This document shows positions 1-9,069 of a DNA stretch of 64,000 nucleotides, in pieces (positions within the stretch are counted from its first letter, which is position 1; the number at the start of each line of letters is the position of its first letter). The position numbers and the translations under genes were made by a program. The stretch comes from a bacterium 1xD8-48 (lineage in GTDB: Bacteria > Bacillota > Clostridia > Lachnospirales > Lachnospiraceae), in contig QZDS01000016.1 in the NCBI GenBank assembly GCA_009917455.1, forward strand, positions 1 to 64,000. Reading direction: 5' to 3'. The notes beneath the pieces were generated by a model. The model made no database searches. It was not told the origin of the DNA and worked only from the letters and a program-made list of their open reading frames with translations.

Positions 1-928
1 GTATATCATTGGACATACAAAATGGATGAGCTTGAGATATGATTTTCCACATAAACTTTGAATACGCTATACTAGTTCCCGCCAGACGCCTGCCAGCCAG
101 CGGGAGGAGGCTGTACCGTGAAAGTGAGGTAGCCGCTTATATGGATAAATTAAAAAGCAGCCCATAAATTGAATATAAGTGTCCGTTAAGGGAAAGACCA
201 GCCATGAGTCTCTTTGTATAAAGGGGTAAGCGGCTGGTTTTTTGCGTTCAGGGGTATTGCTTCCTTTGGGTTATGGGGGTACCGGCTCCGCTTTTCTGGG
301 AAGATGTGCAGAGCATTCTATATGGATATTCCAGCCAGCACAGAAAGAAAGGCGTTTTTTGATATAGTTAAATTTTGCTTTTTGCTGTCCGCAGGGTGCG
401 ATTCCCTGTTTCTGCCGGGCAATGCAGTAAAAGTATTCCAGCCATGGTCAGGGGTATCATACCGCCCCTGATGGCACAGTTCCGGCGGGGGCAGCCGCAG
501 GGCAGAAGGATATTCCAGTGTTATATTGAAAAATTATAAGACAGATGTGTGTAGCCGAAGTTCTCCAGGCATTTATTGGTATTATACAAAAAATGGTGTC
601 AGGGGTATTAAAGATTGTCCATACAAGTGAATTTTATATTAAGAATGCCCGGCGGTACCTGTTAGAAGGCAGCGGCTGGGTGTTTTTGTGTTCAGGGGTA
701 TTCAGACTTTTGGAAGGCTGGCAATGGCTGGTGTCATTGCCGTAAGGAAGCATATGCCTGTTCCACGAAAATATATCTTTTTGAGAACATTCCTGAATTG
801 AAAAGATGGGACTAATTCTAAATGCGGGGAGGAAATTATACTCCGGCGCTTTCTAGTTAAAAAACAGGTAGTTAACTAAAAAAATTGAGTGTGCATGAAT
901 CAGTACATATAAAAAGGGAGCGCATGGC
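1..928. other. Gap without a convincing gene; dense cluster of the polar motif
   Basis: Two short open frames (214-471 and 545-745, +) have no ribosome site and no recognisable protein features, so I do not call them genes. The stretch holds four of the 25 exact CAGGGGTAT copies (249, 449, 600, 693), the densest cluster in the window. A G-rich ribosome site at 913-920 belongs to the next gene. Confidence 0.6.
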
Positions 929-1621
929 ATGAAGGGTAAGAATTTTATGGCTCTTTGCAGTAGCTTGGAAGGGCTGTCAGAACAAAAACAGATTGATAAG
1001 ATACAGGGTATTTTAGGGCAGAATGGCCTTGCATATTTTAAGACGAAAAGTTCTCATGGAAGGGAGATGTTTTATTATATCGGTAAGGACACAGTTTTTG
1101 CAGTGGCATACAAGCCCGGTGGCCAGGAGCTGTTTTATATCCTTATTGACTGTAATATCTATGAAAAATATTTTAAGGATGCAAAAGGTTCTTTCTGTCT
1201 CAATAAAAGAAACTCTGGTTATAATGTGAAAGTTCATACTGAGAAATACAAAGGCATTTGCCTGCACCGTCTGGTGATGAGGGAAGCAGGGTATAAGTTT
1301 GAGGAAGAGCTTAAAGATAGGCAGGTAGACCATGTGACATGTAATACACAGATTAATACACTTGGGGAACTCAGGGTATGCACCAGCAGTGAGAATATGA
1401 GGAACCGCAAGTATTGCGCGCAGCAGCCAGTTGATGGGGAGGAGGCCGACCAGTTTCGATATAACCCGCTGAAGGATTTTTCAGTTACATGGTATGCTTT
1501 TGTGATGCACAAGATGTTAGGCTGGGGTACTGCCAGAGATATGGAAGATTATAACAGGGATTATATTTTAAGGAATGATAAGGTTGCGGCCTGTTATTAC
1601 AGGAAGATTTTATCGCCTTAA
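929..1621 (+). CDS. HNH endonuclease family protein (homing-type)
   Basis: This 230-residue protein is probably a DNA endonuclease of the HNH_3/homing type. The catalytic module lies around residues 108-160: His in LHRLVM, Asp-His in VDHV, Asn in INTLGELRVC, then the usual trailing SSENMRNRK. The N-terminal 100 residues have no family I recognise. The ATG is preceded by AAGGGAG at 914-920 with good spacing. The next gene follows after 16 bp. Such genes are often freestanding mobile genes inside phages and plasmids, and this one lies in a 1.5-kb stretch lacking exact copies of the local CAGGGGTAY word, which fits a later arrival. The fold is fairly certain; nuclease activity and target are unknown. 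Confidence 0.8.
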   Translation: MKGKNFMALCSSLEGLSEQKQIDKIQGILGQNGLAYFKTKSSHGREMFYYIGKDTVFAVAYKPGGQELFYILIDCNIYEKYFKDAKGSFCLNKRNSGYNVKVHTEKYKGICLHRLVMREAGYKFEEELKDRQVDHVTCNTQINTLGELRVCTSSENMRNRKYCAQQPVDGEEADQFRYNPLKDFSVTWYAFVMHKMLGWGTARDMEDYNRDYILRNDKVAACYYRKILSP

Positions 1622-1637
1622 TCTTGAGGAGGGAGCA

Positions 1638-2249
1638 ATGAGTCTGTTGCACAGCTATAGCTTCATAAAGGAAGTTGACCCAAGGGCATATTTGCCGTTT
1701 GGGTATTCGGCAAGGAGGGGGAGCGGAATTGACTGCGCCCTTGAGGTTATCGATGCGGCGAAGGCGGGCAAGATAGACCTTGATAAGGTAGAGGAGGCGG
1801 CAATGTCTGGGGATGGCAATACAGACCCGGCATTTAACCTGTATGCGTATAACTGCGCAGTCCATAAGAACAGGGAGAAAGTCTCCTATGCGGAGTCGGG
1901 CAGGTTACTGCATATTTCAGGGATTGACGAGGGCGCAGTGGAGCCTTACGGGGTTCCAGAGTCCGTGGTGGCAGAATATGCGGAACAGGCCGATGAGTAT
2001 GAGAAACTGATGGACGAGTATGAGTTCAGGTATGCAGTATCAGCAATCAATGATATGAGGCTCATGATTTTTATAGAATACCGCATGGATTTCTGGAGGT
2101 GCATGCAGCAGGCGGTGAAGGGCATTCCTGAGTCTGTGGCGTTACTGCGGAATCTGGCGGAAAAAGCGCCTGATATCGGGGAGCTGATATGGATTATCCT
2201 GTCAAACGGCAGGGATATGGGCAGGATAATTGAACTGGCAGGGGTATGA
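1638..2249 (+). CDS. Hypothetical protein, 203 aa
   Basis: I do not recognise the family. The ATG at 1638 is chosen because AGGAGG lies at 1628-1633; the frame is open further upstream but has no better start. The product is a soluble, mostly helical-looking acidic protein without membrane segments or cysteine motifs. The stop codon overlaps a CAGGGGTAT copy, giving Ala-Gly-Val-stop, exactly as in the HTH gene at 3053-3244. It sits between the HNH gene and another unknown gene with 16- and 62-bp gaps, so it is probably in the same transcript. Confidence 0.75.
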   Translation: MSLLHSYSFIKEVDPRAYLPFGYSARRGSGIDCALEVIDAAKAGKIDLDKVEEAAMSGDGNTDPAFNLYAYNCAVHKNREKVSYAESGRLLHISGIDEGAVEPYGVPESVVAEYAEQADEYEKLMDEYEFRYAVSAINDMRLMIFIEYRMDFWRCMQQAVKGIPESVALLRNLAEKAPDIGELIWIILSNGRDMGRIIELAGV

Positions 2250-2311
2250 GGCGGCGATACTGTGCCAGATAGTGGCGCATATCATACCAGAGCGGAAGGA
2301 GGCGGCAGGAA

Positions 2312-2941
2312 ATGCCATCTGATAATGATTATACGGAAGTACTTGAAAGAGTAAGGAAGTTATTGCTCAAATCAATATGTATTACAGAAGAAGCCTTTCA
2401 GACGGTAAGGACGTCATTAAAGGACAGGGTTCTGCGTGACGCTAAAAAGTATAAGAGGTTTGAAAAGCTGGAAAACTGTGTGTACAACCATCTGAGTGAT
2501 ATCAAAGATTCCACAACAATGGCTGAAGTGATGGATATGGCGGGGGATATACTGGGGAAGGCTTATGACATCCTTTACCCGGAGCCGTCGGGCTGTGAGC
2601 TTGAGGCACATTTCTGGAAGGATACAAAGGTAAGATTTTTAGACAGCCATGAGGCGTTTAAGTTTGGCCTGTATTTCCAGAAGAAGTCAGGGGTACTGAC
2701 AGTGCTGGATGACCTGTTCATTTGTCTGGTGGAGGCATACTGTAAGGAAACGCAGGATGTGTTTGATGCCACTGTGCTTAGGATCGAAACAATCCTGTCA
2801 GCCAGGGGTTATGAAAGGATGAGGGGCATATTCAGTGAGTTTGTCAATGAGTACCGCAGGGAAAAAGCGCAGAGCCAGTGGGAAGACCAAAACTCCCGCC
2901 AGTGCTGTAATGAATGCAGGTCTGTATGCCCTGAGTTGTGA
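2312..2941 (+). CDS. Hypothetical protein, 209 aa
   Basis: No recognised domain. The protein is helical and charged, with a Cys-rich tail (CCNECRSVCPEL) in the last 12 residues that could bind metal. The start is supported by the purine-rich GGAAGGAGGCGG upstream. One polar CAGGGGTAC copy (2698) lies inside the gene in the Ser-Gly-Val phase, and a near copy lies at about 2803. It is probably co-transcribed with the two genes upstream. The function cannot be inferred from context. Confidence 0.75.
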   Translation: MPSDNDYTEVLERVRKLLLKSICITEEAFQTVRTSLKDRVLRDAKKYKRFEKLENCVYNHLSDIKDSTTMAEVMDMAGDILGKAYDILYPEPSGCELEAHFWKDTKVRFLDSHEAFKFGLYFQKKSGVLTVLDDLFICLVEAYCKETQDVFDATVLRIETILSARGYERMRGIFSEFVNEYRREKAQSQWEDQNSRQCCNECRSVCPEL

Positions 2942-3052
2942 GATACATACATTTTTTTCGGGCCCTTATAGGGAATAGGGGGCCTGTCTGGGGATATTTC
3001 TATAGGAGTTTGTAAGCTGTATGTATTTATACCGAAAGGCGGTGGTTTTTGT

Positions 3053-3244
3053 ATGGCAGGGGAAAAGAGATATTTGAAGATAAGCGAGGCGGCGGCAATG
3101 ATTGGCTGTTCCAGCCAGACGCTGAGGAATTATCAGTTGAAAGGGCTGCTGGTGCCGGAGATAATCTTTGAGTCAGGGCAGAGGAGGTATTCAGTCAGCC
3201 AGATTGAAAAGTTTATTCAGGAGCAGATGGTGGCAGGGGTATGA
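3053..3244 (+). CDS. Small MerR-like helix-turn-helix protein
   Basis: This 63-residue protein is essentially one winged-helix HTH of the MerR/excisionase type: LKISEAAAMIGCSSQTLRNY forms the HTH, followed by a wing ending SGQRRYSVSQIEKF. Proteins of this size act as excisionases or as small repressors in mobile elements. It lacks an effector or dimerisation domain. The stop codon lies in a CAGGGGTATGA string, like the gene ending at 2249. No recombinase gene is adjacent; the tyrosine recombinase is 12 kb downstream, so an excisionase role is only possible. Confidence 0.8.
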   Translation: MAGEKRYLKISEAAAMIGCSSQTLRNYQLKGLLVPEIIFESGQRRYSVSQIEKFIQEQMVAGV

Positions 3245-3716
3245 TGGAAGGTTCCCGCCGACCCGCAAAACGAGTCAGGCGGCGCAGATTTTTGACTTGT
3301 ACAAAGGTGGCAAGTATGGTAAAATAATCTTCGAGATTTCAAGAGGATAAAGGTGTACCACCCGGCACTGTTGGCGCAGTGCCGGGCAAGGTTGGTATCA
3401 TAACTACCACACAATACAGACAAAGTCTGCGATACACGCAAAAGTAATTATACCCCACAGAAGGTAAAATTACAATAATTTTGTTCGTGTCTGAGCAGGC
3501 GGAGTTTAAGCCTTAAGATGATATATTGAGGTGTAGGAGTGTGGACGCATACTGCTACACCTCTCTTGATTTCTCACTTAGATGCGTTAGTGGCGGAGAA
3601 ATCCGCCGCTAGGGCATTCGGTGTGGGAAGTCGGAGTTTGAAAGGACTGCGATTAGTTGTTGTACTTTTCGCGGTTCTTTTTTTCTTGTTAAAAATTCTT
3701 AAGGAGGAGACAGGTT
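3245..3716. other. Gap with two inverted repeats
   Basis: No convincing gene. A strong GC hairpin (CCCGGCACTG/CAGTGCCGGG, 3362-3387) has no T tract. A second inverted repeat (GAGGTGTAG at 3528-3536 with CTACACCTC at 3555-3563) could be an operator or an RNA stem for the gene at 3717. AAGGAGGAGA at 3701-3710 is the ribosome site for that frame. Confidence 0.55.
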
Positions 3717-4057
3717 ATGTTTTGTGTACAGTGTGGGAAAGAGATTCCAGAAGGCGCATCAGATGTCCGAGGGCATCCAGAGCCAGGTGCAGAATTTCCG
3801 ACAGACGCAGGCGGAGGCGGAAGAGAACAGGAAGGTCAAAGATGTCAGTGAGCTGTTTTGTGGATGAGCAGGAAGAGCAGAAGGCGGTCATTGGCGGTGG
3901 ATATTTAAACAACATGCTCCATTCAGGGGTATTTCTTTTTGCAGTAGTTATGGTGTCCAGTTATAACAGGCCGCTTTTTGTGCTTTTGTTAGGTGTATTC
4001 ATAATAGCCGCAGTTCTTTTCAGCCTTCTGTTTGTTTTGACCAAAAAGACCATATAG
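3717..4057 (+). pseudogene. Frameshifted zinc-ribbon membrane protein
   Basis: A strong ribosome site leads into an ATG at 3717 that reads MFCVQCGKEIPEGA, the first half of a zinc ribbon like that of the next gene, then loses the frame and stops after 44 codons. A second frame from 3763 reads a coiled-coil-like stretch (MSEGIQSQVQNFRQTQAEAE) that stops at about 3867. A third frame then gives a hydrophobic C-terminus with two membrane segments ending at 4057. Read together this is one protein (zinc ribbon, coiled coil, two TM segments) broken by a deletion that removed the second Cys pair and by at least one more frame change. It may be a relic of duplication with the neighbour at 4071. Confidence 0.7.
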
Positions 4058-4070
4058 GAGGAGATGTAAT

Positions 4071-6359
4071 ATGTTTTGTGCGAAGTGTGGAAAAAAGATA
4101 GATGATGACAGCACTTTCTGCCCTTATTGTGGCCAGAAGGTGGATGCCCCTGTGAAGTCAGGAAGGCCATCTGGCGGGGGCTCAAAGAAGGCGGCAGCGT
4201 CTGTAAGTTTGAATAATAAGATGCCGCTGATTGGTATTGCGGTTGCTTTTATTGCAGTGGTGGCAGTTATCTTTGGCGTTGTGAAGCTGATAGGCGGCAG
4301 TAAGTTTAAAACCCCGATTGAAAAGATATTTGCTATGTCATGGGAAGAAAGCTCTGAGACAGCAGTTTCTGACATTAAGGCAATGTTTAACGAGGAAGGG
4401 ATTTTATATGAGTCTGATGAGAGTGACTATTATGGGGAGTCTGTGGGAATCAGAACGCCAGATACTTTTATGGGGAATGACTGTCTGTTTGGATATATTG
4501 AAAGAGGAATGGATTGGGATTGCGGCTGGGAGTCAGATAATACATTACATACAACAGTGTATGGAATTGCCTACGAGACTACGGATGACTTTAAGAAGGG
4601 ACGTAAGGAGCTGGAAAATTATCTAAGTAAGGAGCTGATAAAAAATTCCCAGATTATATCAGTTAACAGAAATGATGCAGATAATAATACATTGTATGTT
4701 ATTGAAGAATCTGATAAAAATATACAGGCGTTTGTTGAAAATGGCATTCGGGCGGAAGAGTTGACAGAAGAAGAAAAAGAAGAATTAGGAAATTCCCATG
4801 TGTTCAAATTTGTGCAGGTGTGTTACACAGGTTCAGATAATTCCCAATACTTTGAGACAAGTTATTTTACCGGAGATAAGTCATATATTGATTATATGTG
4901 TGAGATATGCGTCTGCTACACCCTGATGTCGCAGGAAGATTATATTTCTTTTATGGCTGGCTATGGATATGATGCAGTCAGGGGGAAAGGAATTGATATA
5001 GAAGGATTCCGCGAGTCAGTGGGCGATGCATTTATTGAGTCTCTGGATATGGAAGATAAGGTGAGCGGTTATTCCTCAGAAAAACGTAAGGAATATGAAA
5101 AGAGCTTATATTCAAGGCTGTATATGATGGAAGAATATAATTTTGATACAGACAGCGGATTGTATTTTGAGACTGATGAGGAAAAGCAGCTCTGGTATAT
5201 AAAGAATTATGGCTGGGACGCAGATGCGGAGTCGGAACTTGATTTGTCAGATTACAGGGATTCAGCAGATATTTATTGTGCGGTGAATTATAATTATGAT
5301 ATTAAGAATGCTGAATATTTTGAGAGCGATTTGGATAAGGCATTATATTTGGCAGACAGGGATTATAAGGCAGATACAGGGGAGAGTTTCGCCGGTATTG
5401 ATAAGAGGCTTTATTTCCTACAGAATTATAGCTATGATACTTCATCAGGTAAGGCTGTTGATAAAGAAGTAATAGATGCATTGATTGCTTATCAGAAATA
5501 CATAGATGAGGATATTGTACTTGAAATAGTTCCGCTTGAATATGCAGAAAGAAAAAATTTAACATTAGCGTATATAGATGGTGATAATATTCCAGAACTG
5601 ATTTTTCATGTAGGAGCATCGATTTCAGATGAAATACATATCTTATCGTATCAAAATGGTAATGTTATTGATGGTATTGTAGGGGGCAATTATTCTTCAA
5701 TTGATTATGCCGAGAAAAAAAACCTGTTTCGCTGTAGTGGTGGAAGAATGGGGAATTATACCGACTACTTTTACAGTTTGTCTGATGGCGCAATAAATGA
5801 GGTGGCTGAAGGATATTATTATGTAGAATATGATGATGAAGAGAATAAAACTTTTTATGAATGGAATAAAAATGAATGCAGTAGCGAGGAGGATTATTAT
5901 AATCGTATGATTGACTTCTGTAATTCTCAGGCTGGCGGTGCAAATTGGAGAAAAGTTGATACATATAATAATATCCATACAAATATATTAGCAGCTTACG
6001 ATGCCCTAAGAAAGACGACCTATTCAACCTATGAATATTGCATTTATCAGTTTGAGGTAAAGGATGGGATATTGACTGTTGCGTCAGATGAAGGTGTGGC
6101 AGTGTCAGATGGTTTTGGGCTTCAGCCATCTTTCTCATTCAGTTATCCTGTTGCAGAGGATTGTATTTGGGAAGATGGATATTGGGGTGGAAATGGGTAT
6201 GAATCCCACAGACAGATTGATGCGGAAGCAGCTATGAAGTATGTGAAAGAGTGGAGGAATGCATACGAAACAAGTCCAGATGATGTGGAAAGCCCAGCCA
6301 GTATAAATTTCGATATCGTTGATGATGAAGTAGTCAGAGTTTACAGAGCAACATCATAA
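4071..6359 (+). CDS. Zinc-ribbon, single-pass membrane protein with large external domain
   Basis: A 762-residue protein. Residues 1-25 form a Cys4 zinc ribbon (FCAKCGKK...FCPYCGQK), followed by a basic linker and one membrane segment around residues 48-70. The rest, about 690 acidic residues rich in Asp, Glu and Tyr, should lie outside the cell. No catalytic motif was recognised. This plan (cytoplasmic zinc ribbon, one TM, large exposed domain) is common in Clostridia and usually uncharacterised. The ribosome site GGAGGAG precedes the ATG. The gene is visibly more AT-rich than its neighbours and contains no copy of CAGGGGTAY over 2.3 kb, suggesting separate origin. A copy of the word begins immediately after its stop codon, before its terminator. 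Confidence 0.85.
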   Translation: MFCAKCGKKIDDDSTFCPYCGQKVDAPVKSGRPSGGGSKKAAASVSLNNKMPLIGIAVAFIAVVAVIFGVVKLIGGSKFKTPIEKIFAMSWEESSETAVSDIKAMFNEEGILYESDESDYYGESVGIRTPDTFMGNDCLFGYIERGMDWDCGWESDNTLHTTVYGIAYETTDDFKKGRKELENYLSKELIKNSQIISVNRNDADNNTLYVIEESDKNIQAFVENGIRAEELTEEEKEELGNSHVFKFVQVCYTGSDNSQYFETSYFTGDKSYIDYMCEICVCYTLMSQEDYISFMAGYGYDAVRGKGIDIEGFRESVGDAFIESLDMEDKVSGYSSEKRKEYEKSLYSRLYMMEEYNFDTDSGLYFETDEEKQLWYIKNYGWDADAESELDLSDYRDSADIYCAVNYNYDIKNAEYFESDLDKALYLADRDYKADTGESFAGIDKRLYFLQNYSYDTSSGKAVDKEVIDALIAYQKYIDEDIVLEIVPLEYAERKNLTLAYIDGDNIPELIFHVGASISDEIHILSYQNGNVIDGIVGGNYSSIDYAEKKNLFRCSGGRMGNYTDYFYSLSDGAINEVAEGYYYVEYDDEENKTFYEWNKNECSSEEDYYNRMIDFCNSQAGGANWRKVDTYNNIHTNILAAYDALRKTTYSTYEYCIYQFEVKDGILTVASDEGVAVSDGFGLQPSFSFSYPVAEDCIWEDGYWGGNGYESHRQIDAEAAMKYVKEWRNAYETSPDDVESPASINFDIVDDEVVRVYRATS

Positions 6360-6374
6360 TCAGGGGTATTTTTC

Positions 6375-6407
6375 AAAGCCATTGGTTCTAATCCACCAAT
6401 GGCTTTT
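6375..6407 (+). terminator. Rho-independent terminator
   Basis: An 11-bp stem AAAGCCATTGG/CCAATGGCTTT with a short loop is followed by T residues, 15 bp after the stop of the zinc-ribbon gene. Confidence 0.8.
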
Positions 6408-6585
6408 TGCATCACCAATAAACAAAATATCTCCCAAGCCACCCCGGCTTTTTGTGCATACCTGATAAACATATAAAAATGACTTGCAATTCCCCCAAAA
6501 CGGAGTGATGAATAGCATCAACTAAAAACCAGCCGCCCTCTTTCTATGGAGCGGCGGTTTCCACAGAAAAAGGAGGATGTTGTAT

Positions 6586-7062
6586 ATGATGCGTGTTATG
6601 ACGCCAAAGGGGGTACTGCGTGAGGTGAAAAAGGCTGAGCCCGTGTGTGAGGTAAGGTTTGAGCTGAATGGTGTGAAGAGGAGGTTTGCGGAGACGGCAG
6701 GGAGCATGGAGTCTGAGCCGACGGCATTGAGGCTGATTCTTCAGGATGTGAAGAATGTTATTTTTGGAATGTGGGAATGTGAGCTGTTCATAGGCAACCT
6801 TAAGCCGGAGAAGGTGCTGGAGATACAGAGGAAGCTGCTGGCAGAGGGCTATTATGATTTCAGTGGTCTGGGGTACCAGAAAGTGCCGGTGGTGGATGAT
6901 ACAGTTTTCGACAAAGGCGTTTCCGCCCCTTATACAAGTGACTATACAGCGGGGACGCAGTTGCCGATGGGCTGTAACCAGATGTGTTGCCAGGCAGACA
7001 TCTTTCCGCAGATGGAAAGCTGTGATGATGCTGACAGGGAGGGTGAAGATGAACAGGAGTAG
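6586..7062 (+). CDS. Hypothetical protein, 158 aa
   Basis: Unknown family. The start at 6586 is preferred over an upstream in-frame ATG at 6577 because the latter abuts AGGAGG (6571-6576), while 6586 has a 9-base spacing. The first 100 residues look like a compact alpha/beta domain; the tail has a Cys-rich stretch (GCNQMCCQ) and an acidic end. The last 14 bases overlap the start of the DUF262 gene, so the two are probably translationally coupled. This is the first gene of a tight four-gene set ending at 9069. Confidence 0.75.
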   Translation: MMRVMTPKGVLREVKKAEPVCEVRFELNGVKRRFAETAGSMESEPTALRLILQDVKNVIFGMWECELFIGNLKPEKVLEIQRKLLAEGYYDFSGLGYQKVPVVDDTVFDKGVSAPYTSDYTAGTQLPMGCNQMCCQADIFPQMESCDDADREGEDEQE

Positions 7063-8422
7063 CCTGCCGGTAAATGTCAGCAGGCTGAAGAAATGGTGGG
7101 ACTCAGAGGAAAAGACTCTGAGGTGTACCCTGCCTTTCCAGCGGCATGCGGGGGTATGGAATGTCTACACCAAAAGCAGCCTGATTTGGAGCATGCTGGC
7201 AGACAGCTATGTGCCGCCCATAGTCCTGCTTAAAGATAAGGCGGGGGAAGATGTGAAGAATAAGGATGCCTTTGTTTATGAGATACTGGACGGGCAGCAG
7301 AGGCTTACCAATATCTTTGGCTTTATTAATGATGAGTGGGCACTGCACAGTGCGACCCCGGTAGTCACAGTGGATGGCTTTGAGTATGAGATAGCGGGGA
7401 GGAAGTTCTCAGAACTGGAAGAAGAGCTTCAGAACGCAGTCACCCAGTTCAGCTTCTCCGTCCAGCGTCTGGAGAATTATACGATGGAGGAGGCCGAAGC
7501 CCTGTTCTTCAATATCAATTCAGGCGTGAACCTGTCGCCGGTGCAGAAATCAAAATCCAAGATGGGTACTGAACTGATTAAGTTCTTCACCGGCCTGCTT
7601 GGGGGCGCTTTCTTTAGCCAGGCGGTGAACATGACCGAGGTACAGGCGAAGCGTGAGGATGACCTGCTGATGCTCCTGCAGTCTGCCATGCTGTTGGACA
7701 GCAGGCATGAGGGTACAGAATACAAGTTAATATCGGCGGCACACTGCCTTTCGTATGCCGAGTCCATCAGGGGTACTTACAATAAGGATAAGCAGGCGAT
7801 GCTGTCGGAGGTGGTTGCCTACCTTGACAGGGCGTTTACGTTCAAGAATAAGTTCCTCAGCAGGAATAACGTGTCGATAGTAGTTGTCATGGCCAAGGTC
7901 GCTCTTGAGAACGGGGTGGAAGAAAAGACGTTCAGCGGTTTCGTCAACCTGTTTGCGAACAGCATTTACCCCTCTTATAAGGAGGCGAGTGGAAGCGGCA
8001 ATGTCAAGGCGAAGAACACGCAGATGAGGCTCAGGGTGATGTTCCTTGCGTTATGCAGACATTTAGGCTTAGATGCCAGTGAAATAAAGGCGCCGTTTGC
8101 AGAGGGCATCCCGTTGTATGAAGGTCTGCTTGAGGAGGATGGCCTGTTGCCTGTCAGGGGCACTCCTGTGGAAAGCGTCAGCGGCGGGCCAAAGGAGGCA
8201 TCCGCCAATGAGGCAGAAAGTGGCGGCGGGGAAAGACAGCCTGATAAAGAAGGCGGTGCCGGTGGAGAAGAAGCACCGGCGGGGGAAGAAAACCCTGAGG
8301 TATCTGGGGAATCCCCAGGTTCTGCCGCTGAAGGCGCAGACGGTGCTGAAAATGCCACTGAAGGCGAATCAGGCGGTGAAGGTTCTCCGCACGGGGAGGT
8401 GCCGGATGGCGGAGAAGGATAA
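7049..8422 (+). CDS. DUF262 (ParB/GmrSD-like) domain protein
   Basis: This 457-residue protein carries the DUF262 signature YEILDGQQRLTNI at about residues 73-85, the ParB/Srx-like nucleotide-binding motif also found in the GmrS half of GmrSD nucleases. Residues about 25-250 cover DUF262. The last 90 residues are a low-complexity Gly/Glu/Pro/Ala tail. No DUF1524/HNH nuclease half is present, so this is a DUF262-only protein, which in mobile elements may act in DNA modification sensing or as a plasmid function. The ATG at 7049 follows GGGAGGGTGAAG and overlaps the upstream gene by 14 bp. The 3' end overlaps the next gene by 17 bp. A CAGGGGTAC copy lies inside at 7768 in the Arg-Gly-Thr phase. 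Confidence 0.85.
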   Translation: MNRSSLPVNVSRLKKWWDSEEKTLRCTLPFQRHAGVWNVYTKSSLIWSMLADSYVPPIVLLKDKAGEDVKNKDAFVYEILDGQQRLTNIFGFINDEWALHSATPVVTVDGFEYEIAGRKFSELEEELQNAVTQFSFSVQRLENYTMEEAEALFFNINSGVNLSPVQKSKSKMGTELIKFFTGLLGGAFFSQAVNMTEVQAKREDDLLMLLQSAMLLDSRHEGTEYKLISAAHCLSYAESIRGTYNKDKQAMLSEVVAYLDRAFTFKNKFLSRNNVSIVVVMAKVALENGVEEKTFSGFVNLFANSIYPSYKEASGSGNVKAKNTQMRLRVMFLALCRHLGLDASEIKAPFAEGIPLYEGLLEEDGLLPVRGTPVESVSGGPKEASANEAESGGGERQPDKEGGAGGEEAPAGEENPEVSGESPGSAAEGADGAENATEGESGGEGSPHGEVPDGGEG

Positions 8423-8855
8423 GTATATCAGGGCATATTTCCTGCGTGTCAGTGAAGAAATCGGCATACCTTATCAGGGGTATGCCGGCTCTATCGCCAA
8501 TACCCTTGAAGCAAAGCAGAAGTATGTAAATTTTGGAAAGGATGGCGGCCTGATACAGGCAGTGCATTTAAACGGTGAACTGGATGTGATATGCCATGAT
8601 GAAGGCAAGCTGCTGGGCTTTCCTTTAAACAGGGCATGGGTGGACGAGTCTGGCAGGATACTTGATGTGTTTGCAGGAAATATTATGGTGGTGCGCCATA
8701 AAGGGGATGAGTTTGCCAGTGTCTTTGACGGGGATATCCCCTGTATAGAAAAATACTTGGTTCCAGTCTGTCCAATGGACGGCAATCAGTTTGTGCGTAT
8801 GCCGTCAGGGGTATTGCCTGAATGGGAAGGGGGCGCTGATGGGAATCCCGATTGA
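8406..8855 (+). CDS. DUF3846 domain protein
   Basis: A 149-residue protein with the DUF3846 pattern: an N-terminal segment with a glycine-rich turn, then EGKLLGFPLNRAW, then DVFAGNIMVV and GDEFASVFD. DUF3846 proteins are small accessory proteins of plasmids, ICEs and phages of Firmicutes, and their biochemical role is unknown. The ATG at 8406 lies inside the end of the DUF262 gene, so translation is coupled. It carries two copies of the polar word (8475 in Gln-Gly-Tyr phase, 8806 in Ser-Gly-Val phase), which shows that the word is not a codon artefact. The next gene starts inside its last 17 bases. Confidence 0.8.
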   Translation: MAEKDKYIRAYFLRVSEEIGIPYQGYAGSIANTLEAKQKYVNFGKDGGLIQAVHLNGELDVICHDEGKLLGFPLNRAWVDESGRILDVFAGNIMVVRHKGDEFASVFDGDIPCIEKYLVPVCPMDGNQFVRMPSGVLPEWEGGADGNPD

Positions 8856-9069
8856 TAAGAAAGCATACTATTCCATGAGGTACCCGCATGGGACTGTGGT
8901 GGAACTGACAGAGCCTGTTGAGGATGAATATACGCCCAAGCCAGCCGGGGCAAGGTTCGAGGTTGATTTTATTGATGACCAGCTCCAGATGCATGGCACA
9001 TGGCTTCCGCCGGAGAAAGGCTCCCTTGCGCTGATTATTGGGCTGGATAAGTTTGAGGTCGTTCATTGA
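8839..9069 (+). CDS. DUF4314-like small protein
   Basis: A 76-residue protein resembling DUF4314: GTVVELTEPVEDEYTPKPAG, then VDFIDDQLQMHGTW, then SLALIIGLDKFEVV. Family members are usually 60-80 residues and adopt a small beta-rich fold; they are frequent in conjugative elements beside DUF3846. The function is unknown. It overlaps the DUF3846 gene by 17 bp and closes the coupled set 6586-9069. Confidence 0.75.
   Translation: MGIPIDKKAYYSMRYPHGTVVELTEPVEDEYTPKPAGARFEVDFIDDQLQMHGTWLPPEKGSLALIIGLDKFEVVH

Noticed and set aside
214..745. Two short + frames (214-471, 545-745) as genes
   Set aside because: No ribosome sites, no family features and odd composition; the region is better explained as non-coding with clustered polar words.
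5665..6138. Minus-strand 157-codon frame
   Set aside because: Shadow of the AT-rich zinc-ribbon membrane gene on the + strand; His/Tyr-rich without a start signal.
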